Shown piece after piece: positions 38,040 through 46,325 of a DNA stretch of 64,000 bases. The notes beneath the pieces are model-generated. The model searched no databases and was not told the origin of the DNA. It saw nothing but the letters and a program-made list of their open reading frames with translations. Each line of letters starts with the position of its first letter. The stretch's first letter is position 1. This stretch comes from Corynebacterium haematomassiliense (GTDB lineage: Bacteria; Actinomycetota; Actinomycetes; Mycobacteriales; Mycobacteriaceae), in NCBI RefSeq assembly GCF_013978595.1, contig NZ_JACDTZ010000001.1, forward strand, positions 1,550,001 through 1,614,000. Reading direction: 5' to 3'. Position numbers and translations under genes: made by a program.

Positions 38040-38075
38040 CCGACCCTGCAACCGACCCTGAAACCGACACTGCAA
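38040..38075. repeat. Three tandem 12-bp units upstream of serS
   Basis: CCGACCCTGCAA, CCGACCCTGAAA, CCGACACTGCAA in direct tandem, 24 bp before the serS start and 45 bp before the divergent GntR gene. Possible promoter-proximal regulatory sites or slippage-prone DNA. Confidence 0.7.
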
Positions 38076-38120
38076 CGGCACAACGGCGTCCGGTCATAAC
38101 CAGTGCGCTATGGTGGGCGT

Positions 38121-38849
38121 ATGACACTCCCGATCGCAGACGGCCCTGTGCCCAAGCACGAGCAGCTCCGCTCGCTTTTGGAGTCCCGCATTGCCGAGGA
38201 GTTCTCCCCCGGCGACCCGCTCCCGGGCGAGCGCGCGCTGGAGGAGGAGTACGGCGTCTCCCGCATCACGGTGCGCCGCGCGATCGGGGATTTGGTGGCG
38301 GCGGGCCGGCTGCGCCGCGTGCGCGGCAAGGGCACGTTCGTTGCTCCGGCGCCGTTGGTGTCGCGCCTGCACCTGGCAAGTTTCTCGGATGAGATGCGGG
38401 CGCAGCGCGTGGAGGCGTCGTCACGCATCTTGCTGTGCGAGCGCACCACCCCGCCGGAGGAGGTCGCGCAGTTTTTCGGCACCGCCCCCACCGCAACGCA
38501 CATACGGTTGCGCAGGCTGAGGCTTGGCGACGGCGAACCGTACGCCGTGGACGACGCCTGGTACAACGCCACCCTGGTGCCGGACCTTCTGGAAAACGAC
38601 GTCTACCACTCCGTCTACACCCTGCTGGACAAGCATTACGGCCTGGGCGTCACGGAGGCGGAGCAGACCGTCACCGCGGTCACCGCCGGTCCGGACAATG
38701 CCCCGCTGCTAGACGTCGAACCGGACACAGCCCTGCTGCACATCGTGCGTTTCGCCCGGTCAGGAACGCACAACGTGGAGTTTTGCTCCTCGGTGTACCG
38801 CACGGATCGCTACCGGCTGACTACTCGGGTAGCGCGAGAAGTGGAATAA
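38121..38849 (+). CDS. GntR-family (HutC/FarR type) regulator
   Basis: 242 residues from ATG 38121 (GTG 18 nt upstream is less likely). N-terminal winged helix (about 10-75): KHEQLRSLLESRIAEEFSPG, LPGERALEEEYGVSRITVRR and LVAAGRLRRVRGKGTFV. A C-terminal UTRA effector domain (about 95-240) follows, with AVDDAWYNATLVPDLLENDV. The ligand is unknown (UTRA domains bind sugars, amino acids or fatty acids). It is divergent from serS and followed 9 bp later by the septum-formation gene. Confidence 0.88.
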   Translation: MTLPIADGPVPKHEQLRSLLESRIAEEFSPGDPLPGERALEEEYGVSRITVRRAIGDLVAAGRLRRVRGKGTFVAPAPLVSRLHLASFSDEMRAQRVEASSRILLCERTTPPEEVAQFFGTAPTATHIRLRRLRLGDGEPYAVDDAWYNATLVPDLLENDVYHSVYTLLDKHYGLGVTEAEQTVTAVTAGPDNAPLLDVEPDTALLHIVRFARSGTHNVEFCSSVYRTDRYRLTTRVAREVE

Positions 38850-38858
38850 TGGGCCGCC

Positions 38859-39953
38859 ATGGCTTCGAAACAGAGCGCGCTGCGTTCCTTCCTCATCGCC
38901 GCACTGGCGGGTGCCGTCGGCGCGGGCACGTACACGCTCGCCGCCGACCCCTCGGAGACTGACACTGGGGACCAGGCCTCCTCCACCACCGCCAGCTCCA
39001 CCGTCTCGCCCGACCAGGCGGCGACGTTCACCACCGCCGACGCCGGGGCCTGCCTGACCTGGCAGGTGGCCGAAGACGGCACGATCACCGGCTTCGAGCA
39101 GGCGGACTGCGAGGGCGAGCACCGCTTCGAGGTGTCCCTGCGCCAGAACCTGGCCACCTACCCCACCTCCGAGTTCGGCCCGGAGGCGCCGATGCCGAAC
39201 CCGACGCGCCAGGCCCAGCTGCGCGAGGAGCTGTGCGGCGCCGGCACGCTGCGTTATCTGGAAGGCAAGTACGACCCGAACGGCCGCTACTCCATCGCAC
39301 CGATCCTGCCGCCGGCGGACGCGTGGGCCCGCGGGGACCGCACGATGCTGTGCGGGCTGCAGGAGACCGACCGCGCCGGCGCGCCGATCCTGACGTCTGG
39401 GCGTGTGGTGGACCAGGACCAGGCCCGCGTGTTCGAGCCCGGCCAGTGCGTGTCCATCGACGCGTCCAACACGCTCACCGCGGTCAAGTGCGCGGACCCG
39501 CACCAGCTGGAGATCACCAGCACGGTCTCGCTCGATGAGGTTTTCCCGGACCACACCCCGGCCGTTGAGGAGCAGGACAAGCACCTCCAGGACGTGTGCA
39601 CCCAGGCCGCGCAGGAGTACCTCGGCAGCGAGGAGAACCTCTACCAGATCGCGCTGCGCCCGTTCTGGACCACGCAGTCCCCCGCCGCCTGGGAGGGCGG
39701 CTCTCACAGCGTCAACTGCGCGTTGATGTTCTCACGCCCGGAGGGTGGCTTTGCCAACCTCACCGGGTCTGCGACGCAGGGCCGTGGGCAGTTGCTTATC
39801 GACGACGCTCCGCCCCCCGAACGCCCCCAGCGCCGCCCCTTGAGGGACCAGCAGACCCCGGCTGCCCCAGCGCCCACCGCCGGCGCGGCGCAGGACCCCG
39901 CCCCCGCCAACGCTGGCGCTGCGCAGGACCCGGCACAGGCTCCGGTGCAGTAG
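38859..39953 (+). CDS. Septum-formation-domain exported protein
   Basis: 364 residues with an N-terminal signal/anchor helix (SFLIAALAGAVGAGTYTLAA, about 9-28). Two copies of the cysteine-containing septum-formation domain (PF13845 type) follow: ACLTWQ ... ADCEGEHRFEV (about 63-95) and QCVSIDASNTLTAVKCADPH ... HQLEI (about 205-235). The C-terminal tail is Pro/Ala/Gln-rich with repeated GAAQDPA. Related actinobacterial proteins associate with the divisome, but the function here is inferred. It ends 2 bp before the zincin gene, so the two are coupled. It contains GCTTATCGACG at 39794. Confidence 0.78.
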   Translation: MASKQSALRSFLIAALAGAVGAGTYTLAADPSETDTGDQASSTTASSTVSPDQAATFTTADAGACLTWQVAEDGTITGFEQADCEGEHRFEVSLRQNLATYPTSEFGPEAPMPNPTRQAQLREELCGAGTLRYLEGKYDPNGRYSIAPILPPADAWARGDRTMLCGLQETDRAGAPILTSGRVVDQDQARVFEPGQCVSIDASNTLTAVKCADPHQLEITSTVSLDEVFPDHTPAVEEQDKHLQDVCTQAAQEYLGSEENLYQIALRPFWTTQSPAAWEGGSHSVNCALMFSRPEGGFANLTGSATQGRGQLLIDDAPPPERPQRRPLRDQQTPAAPAPTAGAAQDPAPANAGAAQDPAQAPVQ

Positions 39954-39955
39954 CC

Positions 39956-40303
39956 ATGCTCCCGGTCAGCGACGAGGCGTTCGAGGAGATGATCAACGAC
40001 GCGTTGGACACCATCCCCGACAACTTCGCCCAGCACATGACAAACATGGTGATCCTGGCGCGGGACTACAACCCGGACAATCCGGCCCTGCTCGGCCTGT
40101 TCGAGGGCGTGCCGCTGACGAAGCAGCACTCGAACCACTCCGGGTTCTTGCCGGACGCGGTGTTCGTGTACAAAAACGCCCTCGAGGCGATCTGCGTGGA
40201 TGAGGAGCAGCTGCGCCACGAGGTGAAGGTGACCGTGCTGCACGAGGTGGGCCACTACTTCGGGTTAGAAGAGCACGAGCTCCACGCCCTCGGCTGGGGC
40301 TAA
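39956..40303 (+). CDS. Minimal zincin-like metallopeptidase (zincin_1)
   Basis: 115-residue protein of the minimal metallopeptidase family. Zinc motif HEVGHYFGLEEHEL (HExxH then a downstream His, about 94-107). Known relatives (for example TTHA0227-like proteins) are single-domain with no signal peptide. It is cytosolic; the substrate is unknown. ATG 39956 lies 2 bp after the preceding stop, giving the standard family length. Convergent with the next gene, overlapping by 4 bp. Confidence 0.85.
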   Translation: MLPVSDEAFEEMINDALDTIPDNFAQHMTNMVILARDYNPDNPALLGLFEGVPLTKQHSNHSGFLPDAVFVYKNALEAICVDEEQLRHEVKVTVLHEVGHYFGLEEHELHALGWG

Positions 40304-40716
40304 CTCTCCGAAGCGAGCCCGCCCATCTCCTTGGCCACCCGCTGCACCTCCAGCGCGCGCTCTTCATCTCCCATGGCGCCGAGGCCGTCGAGGCCCCGGT
40401 ACTGGATCTCGTCCGCGTCCGGGTCGTAGTGCACTGCAAGGCCCCAGCACGGGTCCTCGTCCGGGCGGCGCTGAAGCAGCACCTCGTACATGAGGCGGTG
40501 CAGCTGCTCCTCAAAGTCGAGCTCCACCAGCCCCACCTGGCCGTCGCTTTCCCCGAGGACGAAGAAGAACACTTGCCCTCTCGGGTTGCACCCCATGAAC
40601 AAGCTCAGCGGGAACTTCTCCGACACATAGTGCATCTGGCTGCGCACTTCGTACTCGAAGCGCTCAACCGCGTTACCCGCCCATGGGTACCTGTCCGTCG
40701 GCATAGTAAATGCCAT
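40300..40716 (-). CDS. Hypothetical protein, paralogue-like to the 298-residue protein at 41543
   Basis: 138 residues, no recognised family. An alpha/beta pattern is seen: VERFEYEVRSQMHYVSEKFP, then strands around GQVFFFVLGESDGQVGLVEL, then EEQLHRLMYEVLLQRRPDED and the acidic turn HYDPDADEIQYRG. The order resembles the first half of the 298-residue protein two genes away (FYSVVIAHEGKTYVAAMVQL ... FAPKSNSFVYHGSHPYDP) and YezG/DUF600-like proteins, but the similarity is distant and judged by eye. It lies 2 bp from the pheA stop and is likely cotranscribed. Confidence 0.6.
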   Translation of the reverse strand: MAFTMPTDRYPWAGNAVERFEYEVRSQMHYVSEKFPLSLFMGCNPRGQVFFFVLGESDGQVGLVELDFEEQLHRLMYEVLLQRRPDEDPCWGLAVHYDPDADEIQYRGLDGLGAMGDEERALEVQRVAKEMGGLASES

Positions 40717-40718
40717 AG

Positions 40719-41546
40719 CTATCGTCCCTCCCGCGGCCAGGTGCCTAGCGGCCGCATCTCGGTAGTGCGTTCGGCGCCGGCCTCAAGCGCCGCCGCCACC
40801 GCCGCGTCGCTTGCATGGCCCGCCAGGTCCACGAAGAAGTCGTAGGTGTTCGGCTCTTCGCGCGTGGGCCGCGACTCGATGCGCGTCATGTCCACCCCGC
40901 GCGCCGCGAATTCCTGCAGCACGCGCACCAGCGCGCCGGGCTCGTTCTTCGTGCGGAAGACAATCGCGGTGCGGTCGTTGCCGGTGGGTTGCGGCGAAGC
41001 AGCCTGCTTTGCGACGAGCACGAACCTGGTCCGCGCCGTCTCCGCGTCAGCGACACCGCGGGCGTGCACCTCCAACCCGTGCAGCTCCGCCGCCCGCTCC
41101 GGAGCAACGGCGACGTCGGCGGCGCCGTCAGCCACCATCTTCGCCGCGGCGGCGTTGGACGGCGCCGGGATGAACTCCGCTTTCGGTGCGTGCGCTCCGA
41201 TCCAGCGCTTAACTTGTTGGTGGGCGACGGGGTGGGTGGCCAGCCGGAGGGCGTCGTCAAGCTTGTGCCCCTGCCTGGTCATTACCGCGAACGCGATCGC
41301 GAGCTCGGTCTCGCCCACGATGCGCGCGCTTTCGGTGGCGGCGAGCGCGTCCATGGTGGTGGTCACCGCGCCGTCGATGGAGTTCTCGATTGCGCACACC
41401 GCGTACTCCGCCTCGCCCGCGTCCAGGGCGGCGAGAGCCGCGGCCGGCGACTCGACGGGCACGTACTGCGCGCCCTCGATGCCGAAGCGGCGCGCGGCTT
41501 CTTCCGTGAACGTGCCCGCAGGGCCCAAATAGGCGACGCGGGTCAT
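40719..41546 (-). CDS. pheA: Prephenate dehydratase
   Basis: 275-residue enzyme converting prephenate to phenylpyruvate in phenylalanine synthesis. ATG 41546 puts VAYLGPAGTFTEEAA at the start. PDT motifs: VPVESPAAALAALDAGEAEY, YAVCAIENSIDGAVTTTMDA, and the catalytic Thr region TRFVLVAKQ (with Arg). A C-terminal ACT domain (about 195-270) has the regulatory pattern ENEPGALVRVLQEFA (here NEPGALVRVLQEFAARGVDM) and ESRPTREEPNTYDFFVDL. Feedback inhibition by Phe is expected. The start overlaps the 298-residue gene. Confidence 0.95.
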   Translation of the reverse strand: MTRVAYLGPAGTFTEEAARRFGIEGAQYVPVESPAAALAALDAGEAEYAVCAIENSIDGAVTTTMDALAATESARIVGETELAIAFAVMTRQGHKLDDALRLATHPVAHQQVKRWIGAHAPKAEFIPAPSNAAAAKMVADGAADVAVAPERAAELHGLEVHARGVADAETARTRFVLVAKQAASPQPTGNDRTAIVFRTKNEPGALVRVLQEFAARGVDMTRIESRPTREEPNTYDFFVDLAGHASDAAVAAALEAGAERTTEMRPLGTWPREGR

Positions 41547-42439
41547 GGCTGCCTCTGCATCAGCGGGTGGGTGTCGTTGGCCACGTCTCTCCAGTTCTCT
41601 GCGGTCGTGCGGATGCGCTCGGCCCAATCGTCCCAGGACACGCTGCTCGTGAACTCGCCGTTCTGCCTGTTCACGGTGATCTGCACCTGCGCGTGGTGGA
41701 ACGGTTTTCCGTCCGCCACCGCGTCGATGTAGGCGGTGGCGAAGGGCTCAAGCTCGGCGCGGGAGAACACACCGTAGATGTAGGAGAGGTTCTCCATGTA
41801 AAAAATCGCGTCCACCTGCTCGAGCTTCGTGCCGTCTGGACCGGAGGAAAGCGCGAAGAAGGCGTTCAGCGCGGCCCAATCTGCGCCGAAGTACTTCGCC
41901 TGCTCGTTGACTTCGTAGCCGAGCCGGGTGAACAGCTCCTCGGTGAGGTGGGCGCCCGAGGGGCGGTACGCGGGCTTCATGGCTGAGCGCTCCATGAGGT
42001 GGGCGTGCACCATTGTGTTGATGTGCGCCCCGTGAAGTCCCTGGGCGAAGCGCTGCAGCGCAGCTGCGTCCGGCACGCCCTGGGCTGGGTCGTACGGGTG
42101 GCTGCCGTGGTAGACAAACGAGTTGGACTTGGGCGCGAAGCTGGCGGCGTAGATCTGCGTCGGCCCGCCCTGGCCGGTCTCCGCGACCTCCTGCCAGAAC
42201 ACCTCGTAGAACAGCTCGCGGTGCTCGTTCTCGTAGTCGATCGTCGCGGTCTGCGGCGGTTGGCCCGCAAGCTGGACCATCGCGGCGACGTAGGTTTTGC
42301 CCTCGTGGGCGATCACGACGGAGTAGAACGCCTCCACCGGGACGTGGTTGGAAATCTGCTCGACAATGGTGCGCACCAGCTGCTGGTACGGCTCTTTCGG
42401 GCTGCCCGCCCGGGGGTTCTCACCGGCTCCCATAGCCAC
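41543..42439 (-). CDS. Hypothetical two-domain protein, YezG/DUF600-like pattern
   Basis: 298 residues, not assigned. Two repeats of similar layout are seen: about 20-130 (IVEQISNHVPVEAFYSVVIA, GKTYVAAMVQL, YENEHRELFYEVFWQEVAET) and 150-290 (a helical stretch then AIFYMENLSYIYGVFSRAEL, YIDAVADGKPFHHAQVQITV, GEFTSSVSWDDW). The short acidic alpha/beta modules recall YezG-type immunity proteins, but no toxin gene is near. It overlaps pheA by 4 bp and is probably cotranscribed with pheA and the 138-residue protein. Confidence 0.5.
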   Translation of the reverse strand: MAMGAGENPRAGSPKEPYQQLVRTIVEQISNHVPVEAFYSVVIAHEGKTYVAAMVQLAGQPPQTATIDYENEHRELFYEVFWQEVAETGQGGPTQIYAASFAPKSNSFVYHGSHPYDPAQGVPDAAALQRFAQGLHGAHINTMVHAHLMERSAMKPAYRPSGAHLTEELFTRLGYEVNEQAKYFGADWAALNAFFALSSGPDGTKLEQVDAIFYMENLSYIYGVFSRAELEPFATAYIDAVADGKPFHHAQVQITVNRQNGEFTSSVSWDDWAERIRTTAENWRDVANDTHPLMQRQP

Positions 42440-42454
42440 GTTTGTACACGAATG

Positions 42455-43357
42455 TCACGCTCCCGGCGCGTCTTCGGCGAGCAGCGCGTAGGTGATCAGC
42501 CAGTGCGTGGCCATGAAATTCTGGCCGGTCAGGTGGGGCGAAGCTGCGTCGATAAGCTGCTGTGTACCTTCCGGTTTCCCAATTTCGCGCAGCAGCCACG
42601 CGCGGGTGAGCATGAGCCCGATGAGGTGGGCCTGCTGGCCGTCCTCCGGGTCCGCGACCGGAATCGGCGCGGTGTAGAACGCGAACGCCTCTGGCGTGAG
42701 GAAGCCGTCTAGCCAGGCGGCGAACTCGCCGGCAGGCAGCACGCGGCGCATCAGGGCGGCCTCCGCCAGGCCGTTGGAGACAAAGTCGTGGCCCGAAACT
42801 TCCCAGGTGTGCGGGTAGGCGCGGTCGGCGCCGAACCAGGCACGGGCGGTGCGCTCCACCGGCTCGCGCAAGGCCGGTGCGGCGTCGTGGATGAGCAGCA
42901 GCGCCAGCGCCGAGTTCGAGTGCACGCCGTGGCGCACCGGCCACTGCTGTGTGCTCAGCCAGGCGGCGATGCTGCGCTCCAGCTGGGCCTCAAGCGGCGC
43001 GAGCGCGTCCTCCCACCTCGTGCCGCGGCACACCTTGACCAGCTGCATCGCCCACGCCCAGCCGTAGGGCCGCTCATAGACGGGGTGGGCGCGCAGATAC
43101 TCGGCCTCGGCGGCGATGTTGTCTGCGGTCAGGCGGGCGTCGAGGAGGTCGGCGAGCCTTTGGTCGTCGATACGCACATGCAGCTTCACCGCGGTACAGA
43201 GCATGTGCACGCACGAGTGCCAGTCGTACGAGCCCCAGAACGCCGGATGCAGCACCCGCGGGTCGGGGTGGCCGGGGCCGGCCTGCTCATGGTGCATGGC
43301 GGCGGGGTACTCCTGGCCGACAACCTGCTCGATAGTGCGCGCCCACGAATCCTGCAT
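42455..43357 (-). CDS. DUF2891-family protein
   Basis: 300-residue cytosolic protein of family DUF2891. The family signature is clear: HPAFWGSYDWHSCVHMLCTA (about 37-56), VYERPYGWAWAMQLVKVCRG, WPVRHGVHSNSALALLLIHD and VSGHDFVSNGLAEAALMRR. The alpha/alpha-barrel-like helical layout with conserved His/Trp suggests an enzyme, but none is established. It lies 15 bp before the DUF600-like gene in the same direction and may head the pheA-containing transcript. GCTTATCGACG at 42547 is inside. Confidence 0.82.
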   Translation of the reverse strand: MQDSWARTIEQVVGQEYPAAMHHEQAGPGHPDPRVLHPAFWGSYDWHSCVHMLCTAVKLHVRIDDQRLADLLDARLTADNIAAEAEYLRAHPVYERPYGWAWAMQLVKVCRGTRWEDALAPLEAQLERSIAAWLSTQQWPVRHGVHSNSALALLLIHDAAPALREPVERTARAWFGADRAYPHTWEVSGHDFVSNGLAEAALMRRVLPAGEFAAWLDGFLTPEAFAFYTAPIPVADPEDGQQAHLIGLMLTRAWLLREIGKPEGTQQLIDAASPHLTGQNFMATHWLITYALLAEDAPGA

Positions 43358-43374
43358 GGCGTTAAAGTTAGCGC

Positions 43375-44073
43375 ATGACTCGGCGCCTGAAGCTCGAAAT
43401 CGTGCTCGTCCTCGCGGTCACCTTCGGCACCGCGGGGCTGCGCGCGGCGCTGCGGCTTGTGGACTCGCTGTTGCAAGCCCCACTGAACCAGCAGAGCACC
43501 ACCATCCACGACGCGGCCTCGACAGTCCCCTGGCTGGACCTGGCACTGCAGGCGACTTCCGCGCTGACGCTGTTCGCGTGGGGCGGGCTGGCGTGGTTCC
43601 TCTTGGACGAGCGTTGGCGCTGGCCCCGCTGGGCCGACGCCGCGCGCGGGGTGGGGTTCGCCGCGCTGATCGGGCTGCCCGGCCTGGCGTTGTACGTCGC
43701 CGCGGTACACCTGGGGCTATCCAAGGTGGTGGTGCCGACCACCGCCGCGGTGCAGATCCCAACGTCGCTGCTGTGGTCCTTCGCCAACGGCTTCGGCGAG
43801 GAGATCGTGGTGGTGATGTACCTGGTCACGCGCTTGAAGCAGCTGGGGTGGAAACCGTGGCAGTTCATCGCGGCCTCGGCGGTGCTGCGCGGGTCCTACC
43901 ACCTGTACCAGGGGGTCTCCGCAGGCTTCGGCAACATTGTCATGGGCGTGATCTTCGCCTGGTATTTCCATAAAACTGGCCGGGTGTGGCCGCTGATCCT
44001 GGCGCACTTTTTCATCGATGCCGTGGCGTTTATCGCCTATCCGCTGCTGGACCTGTCGTGGCTCGGAATCTAA
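43375..44073 (+). CDS. CPBP-family intramembrane protease
   Basis: 232 residues with about six to seven membrane helices. The CPBP (Abi/Rce1-like) motifs are present: GFGEEIVVVMYLVTRL (EE pair of motif 1, about 141), the His in GSYHLYQGVSAGFGNIVMGV, and HFFIDAVAFI. Motif 1 normally reads EExxxR; the arginine is missing at the usual position and the first R appears at the end of the segment. It may process prenyl or membrane proteins or be a bacteriocin-immunity protein; the role is unknown. It is divergent from DUF2891 and 31 bp before the LCP gene. Confidence 0.78.
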   Translation: MTRRLKLEIVLVLAVTFGTAGLRAALRLVDSLLQAPLNQQSTTIHDAASTVPWLDLALQATSALTLFAWGGLAWFLLDERWRWPRWADAARGVGFAALIGLPGLALYVAAVHLGLSKVVVPTTAAVQIPTSLLWSFANGFGEEIVVVMYLVTRLKQLGWKPWQFIAASAVLRGSYHLYQGVSAGFGNIVMGVIFAWYFHKTGRVWPLILAHFFIDAVAFIAYPLLDLSWLGI

Positions 44074-44104
44074 ACACTTCCGTCACACTGGTTACACTAA
44101 GCGC

Positions 44105-45379
44105 ATGTCTACTACGCCCCATTCCAACGACCCCCGCGATAACGCGGGCGAGTTCGTGCTGGGCAAAGACGGCAAGCCCCTCGTGGACCGCTACGGCCGC
44201 CCCATTCGCCGTCGCACAACTGCTTCTCGACGCGATCCCGCTCCCCGCCACCCCGACGAATTCACGCGCGTAGAACCCCGTGCGCGCGGGGGTTCCCCGC
44301 GGGTCGAGCCGGGCCACACCGTTTACGAACCCCCGGCCGCGTACGAGCCACGGCGCGCGCCGGAGCACCCGCGCAGCCGGCCGGTGCAGCAGCGTCCCGT
44401 GCAGCAACGCCCTGCGCGGCCTGCCCCGGAGGACGTCCCGCTGCAGGTCTCGAGGGGGAGACGGCGGGGGCCGAAGGTGCGTCGCAAAGTAAAGCTCCCC
44501 GGCTGCGGCGCAGTGCTCGCCCTGATCATCGCCTTGCTGATCGGCTCGGTGCTGGTCGCGGACGCGCGCCTAAACCGCACTGCCGCCATGCCCGACCAGC
44601 AAATCTCGAACACCTCGGGGACAAACTGGCTGCTCGTGGGCTCCGACTCGCGCACGGGCCTGAGCGAAAAGGACGTCGAACGCCTCGGCACCGGCGGCGA
44701 CCTGGGCACCGTGCGCACCGACACGATCATGCTCATGCACCTGCCGCTGCGCGGAAAGCCGACGCTGGTGTCCATCCCGCGCGACTCGTACGTGACCGTG
44801 CCCGGGTACGGCTACGACAAGGTCAACGCCGCGTTCTCCATCGGTGGGCCGCAGCTGCTGGTGGAGACCGTGGAGCAGAACACCGGGCTGCATGTGGACC
44901 GCTACGCGGAGATCGGCATGGGCGGCCTCGCCGGGGTGGTCGACGCAGCCGGTGGTGTGGAGATCTGCGTCGCCGAGCCTATCGACGACCCGCTGGCCAA
45001 CATCAACCTCCAACCCGGCTGCCAGGAGATGGACGGCCCCACAGCACTGGGCTACGTGCGTACCCGCGCCACCGCCCAGGGCGACCTGGACCGAGTGGCG
45101 CGCCAGCGCGAGTTCATGACCAGGCTGGTCACGCGCGTGCTGTCCCCGTCCGTGTATTTGAACCCGTTCCGCATGGCGCGTCTGCTGTGGGTCACGCCCA
45201 CCCTGCTGACGGTCAACTCCGACGACCACGCGTGGAACCTCGCCCGCATCGTCATCGCGCTGCGCGGCGGCCTAGAGACGGAAACCGTGCCCATCGGCGG
45301 CTTCGCCGACACCGAAGTGGGCAACGTGGTGCTCTGGGACGACACCGCGGCCGAAGCGCTGTTCGCTTCCCTGCGGTAG
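44105..45379 (+). CDS. LytR-CpsA-Psr (LCP) ligase
   Basis: 424 residues from ATG 44105. A long basic, Pro/Arg-rich cytosolic N-terminus (about 1-125) precedes one membrane helix (GAVLALIIALLIGSVLVADA). The extracellular LCP domain (about 170-375) includes LLVGSDSRTGL, RTDTIMLMHL, LVSIPRDSYV, VNAAFSIGGP and YVRTRATAQGDLDRVARQRE. LCP enzymes attach arabinogalactan or similar glycopolymers to peptidoglycan, linking this gene to the wall locus on the left. It is the last chromosomal gene before the island. Confidence 0.9.
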   Translation: MSTTPHSNDPRDNAGEFVLGKDGKPLVDRYGRPIRRRTTASRRDPAPRHPDEFTRVEPRARGGSPRVEPGHTVYEPPAAYEPRRAPEHPRSRPVQQRPVQQRPARPAPEDVPLQVSRGRRRGPKVRRKVKLPGCGAVLALIIALLIGSVLVADARLNRTAAMPDQQISNTSGTNWLLVGSDSRTGLSEKDVERLGTGGDLGTVRTDTIMLMHLPLRGKPTLVSIPRDSYVTVPGYGYDKVNAAFSIGGPQLLVETVEQNTGLHVDRYAEIGMGGLAGVVDAAGGVEICVAEPIDDPLANINLQPGCQEMDGPTALGYVRTRATAQGDLDRVARQREFMTRLVTRVLSPSVYLNPFRMARLLWVTPTLLTVNSDDHAWNLARIVIALRGGLETETVPIGGFADTEVGNVVLWDDTAAEALFASLR

Positions 45380-45422
45380 GGCGCCGAGCGGGGCGGTTGG
45401 CGCAACAAGCGTCCACAGGCGG

Positions 45423-45492
45423 AAAACCGGCTACCTAGATCCGGCTACCAACCGATTTGGGAGCGCGGACAAAAAGTTGGAGTGTTGGGGGC
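45423..45492 (+). mobile_element. Solo IS end (about 70 bp), left border of copper island
   Basis: AAACCGGCTACCTAGATCCG and the following sequence (GCGGACAAAAAGTTGGAG, GTGTTGGGGGC) match the ends of the IS at 2688-4608 over about 70 bp, better than 80% in the outer and inner blocks. No transposase follows. The tip faces the chromosome (left) and the interior side faces the island. Confidence 0.85.
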
Positions 45493-45693
45493 AGCACCGG
45501 TTGATGTTGCAGGTGGGGATGTGGTCAAGGTTGTTCAGTGGCGCGATCTTTTCGACCAGCAGCAACAGTGGCCATCAACCCGATCATGTCGCCGCCAGCA
45601 GCAGGACTCCGAAGCCTCCAGCCGGCAACAGGGGCGGTCAGAGTGGCCTGGCCGCCGTTCTCGACGGGGGTGTGGTGGCCGGGTCCCGGCCTG
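45493..45693. other. Non-coding or degenerate stretch between IS end and csoR
   Basis: About 200 bp with no supportable gene. On the minus strand, short fragments such as GFGVLLLAAT followed by a stop look like a hydrophobic C-terminus, possibly the remains of a membrane protein. Identity not recognised. Confidence 0.3.
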
Positions 45694-46035
45694 TCACCGG
45701 GCGAAACGGGCGATAGCGTCGGTGACTTCCTGGAACTTGGCGTCGGCCTCCTCTCCTCCTAACTTGGCGGCGTCACGGACGCAGTGTTTCATGTGGTCAT
45801 CGAGTAGTCCCAGGGCAACGCTGCGTAGGGCAGCATTGACCGCGGAGATCTGGGTAAGGATGTCGATGCAGTACTGTTCCTCGTCGACCATGCTGTGCAG
45901 GCCCCGGGCCTGTCCCTCGATGCGCTTGAGGCGGGCGAGATAGCGATCCTTGTCGTTGATGTAGCCATGGGTGGTGTGACAGGTGTCGGCCCCACCCGAG
46001 GAAGAAGCGGCCTGATCAGGGGTGCGAGTATCCAC
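45694..46035 (-). CDS. csoR: CsoR-type copper-sensing repressor
   Basis: 113 residues, GTG start at 46035 with AAGGAG upstream. CsoR/FrmR family: a four-helix protein beginning YLARLKRIEGQARGLHSMVD, with the Cu(I)-ligand set Cys in EEQYCIDILTQISA, His and Cys in DDHMKHCVRDA (C-H-C pattern). A short N-terminal extension contains DTCHTTH. Cu(I) binding releases operator DNA. It is downstream of copA on the same strand. CsoR-like operators occur before copZ (49106) and the HMA/copB genes (56673). Confidence 0.92.
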   Translation of the reverse strand: MDTRTPDQAASSSGGADTCHTTHGYINDKDRYLARLKRIEGQARGLHSMVDEEQYCIDILTQISAVNAALRSVALGLLDDHMKHCVRDAAKLGGEEADAKFQEVTDAIARFAR

Positions 46036-46325
46036 AATGGTCTCCTTGCTGAAAAAAGGGGGCAGGTATGTCCTGAGTCAGTTGCGGGTCGATCAGGATG
46101 GAAAGCCCGAGGGCATGGAATGAGGCATGAGGACCTCATGGTCCCCACGCCCTGTGGCGTTATTCGGATAAGTAGTCGGCAGATTGTCGGCCCGGAGGGG
46201 CCTGCCGGGTGGGGCCGGGGAGAGGTCAGGAGCAGGTACTTGGGGACGGAGGTCTGAGTGTGATTGGAGGGACTCAGCCACAGGAGGGGGACACGGGGTT
46301 CCTTATCGCTAGAAAAGGATGTGGA

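Noticed and set aside
41543..42439. Polymorphic toxin immunity locus
   Set aside because: The YezG-like resemblance is weak and there is no toxin or secretion gene nearby; the gene is embedded with pheA.
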